6,269 nucleotides of DNA from DATGIQ01 sp035295665 (GTDB lineage: Bacteria > Planctomycetota > Planctomycetia > Gemmatales > Gemmataceae): positions 1-6,269 of the forward strand of contig DATGIQ010000086.1 of assembly GCA_035295665.1 (NCBI GenBank). The letters run 5' to 3'. Position numbers and translations under genes: made by a program. Shown piece by piece: positions 6,010 through 6,269 of the stretch (position 1 is the stretch's first letter; each line of letters begins with the position of its first letter). Below the pieces are notes generated by a model. That model saw nothing but the letters and a program-made list of their open reading frames with translations. It did not search any database and was not told the origin of the DNA.

Positions 6010-6269
6010 GGACTTGCTGGGAAGTCTCATCATACGTGATGAGATCCGCGAAACGGCCCCATTCGAGCAACGTATTGAGCAGGCGCGTGGGATCTTGATT
6101 GGGGAGATGCAGGGCCAAGTGATCGAGCAGATCGTCGCGATCGACCGGCCCGGCCCGCTGAAGCATGTCCAGGACCGTCTTCACCAGGCGAACGGTCTGC
6201 AACTGTTGCCGGAAGAGTCGTTGCTGTTCGGGGGCATCGGCCTTCACCAGATCCTGACCCAGCGGCGTG
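5999..6269 (-). CDS. C-terminal end of an ABC transporter ATP-binding protein (nitrate/sulfonate/bicarbonate type, AAA-associated C-terminal domain)
   Basis: The minus-strand frame is open from the right edge to a TGA at 5999-6001, giving 89 residues of a longer protein. An internal GTG at 6247 is unlikely to be the true start because the frame continues upstream with family-like sequence (TPLGQDLVKADAPEQ). Seen: FRQQLQTVRLVKTVLDMLQ, then a helical stretch, then LLNTLLEWGRFADLITYDE near the end. This matches, from memory of the family, the AAA-associated C-terminal domain found after the nucleotide-binding domain in NrtD/SsuB-like ATPases, where WGR(Y/F)AxLxxYD is characteristic. The Walker motifs would lie outside the window, so the substrate cannot be judged. 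It converges on the receiver gene and is probably functionally separate from the signalling cluster. Confidence 0.75.
   Translation of the reverse strand, partial: TPLGQDLVKADAPEQQRLFRQQLQTVRLVKTVLDMLQRAGPVDRDDLLDHLALHLPNQDPTRLLNTLLEWGRFADLITYDETSQQVQLG

Overview
The window is a compact, GC-rich bacterial locus devoted to redox sensing and signal transduction. Five protein-coding genes fill nearly all of it. No RNA gene, mobile element, CRISPR array or long repeat is visible. The gene repertoire suggests a Gram-negative, respiratory bacterium: a haem-sensing hybrid kinase, an exported di-haem cytochrome, a HisKA-receiver-cyclase fusion, and a nitrate/sulfonate-type ABC ATPase with the AAA-associated C-terminal domain. 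The overall style recalls Nitrospirota (Nitrospira-like). That assignment is an impression from family resemblance, not a database result.

Left half, minus strand (1-3830). An exported di-haem c-type cytochrome of the cytochrome c peroxidase/MauG superfamily (2382-3812, or from 3830) is followed after about 35 bases by a hybrid sensor histidine kinase (2346 down to the left edge, incomplete). The kinase has a periplasmic sensor domain with its own CxxCH haem site (DUF3365/Tll0287-like), then a coiled coil, HisKA, HATPase and two receiver domains. Spacing and strand suggest one transcription unit.

Middle (about 3813-4007). This divergent intergenic region carries a tentative promoter for the cytochrome gene. 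It also carries a perfect 6-bp-arm inverted repeat (TGTTCC-N10-GGAACA) between that promoter and the start codon.

Right half, plus strand (4008-5988). A soluble protein has a HisKA phospho-acceptor helix but no ATPase domain, then a degenerate second copy of that helix pair, a receiver domain and a class III nucleotide cyclase with a complete set of adenylate-cyclase residues. Its last codons overlap a 124-residue stand-alone receiver protein. Converging on these from the right edge is the C-terminal end of an ABC transporter ATPase (5999-6269).

Working model (inference): the periplasmic haem kinase senses redox state or a haem ligand, possibly linked to the neighbouring cytochrome. It may phosphorylate the divergently encoded cyclase fusion and/or the stand-alone receiver, so that redox state is converted into cAMP output. 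The sequence supports each domain call; the wiring between the proteins is not demonstrated.
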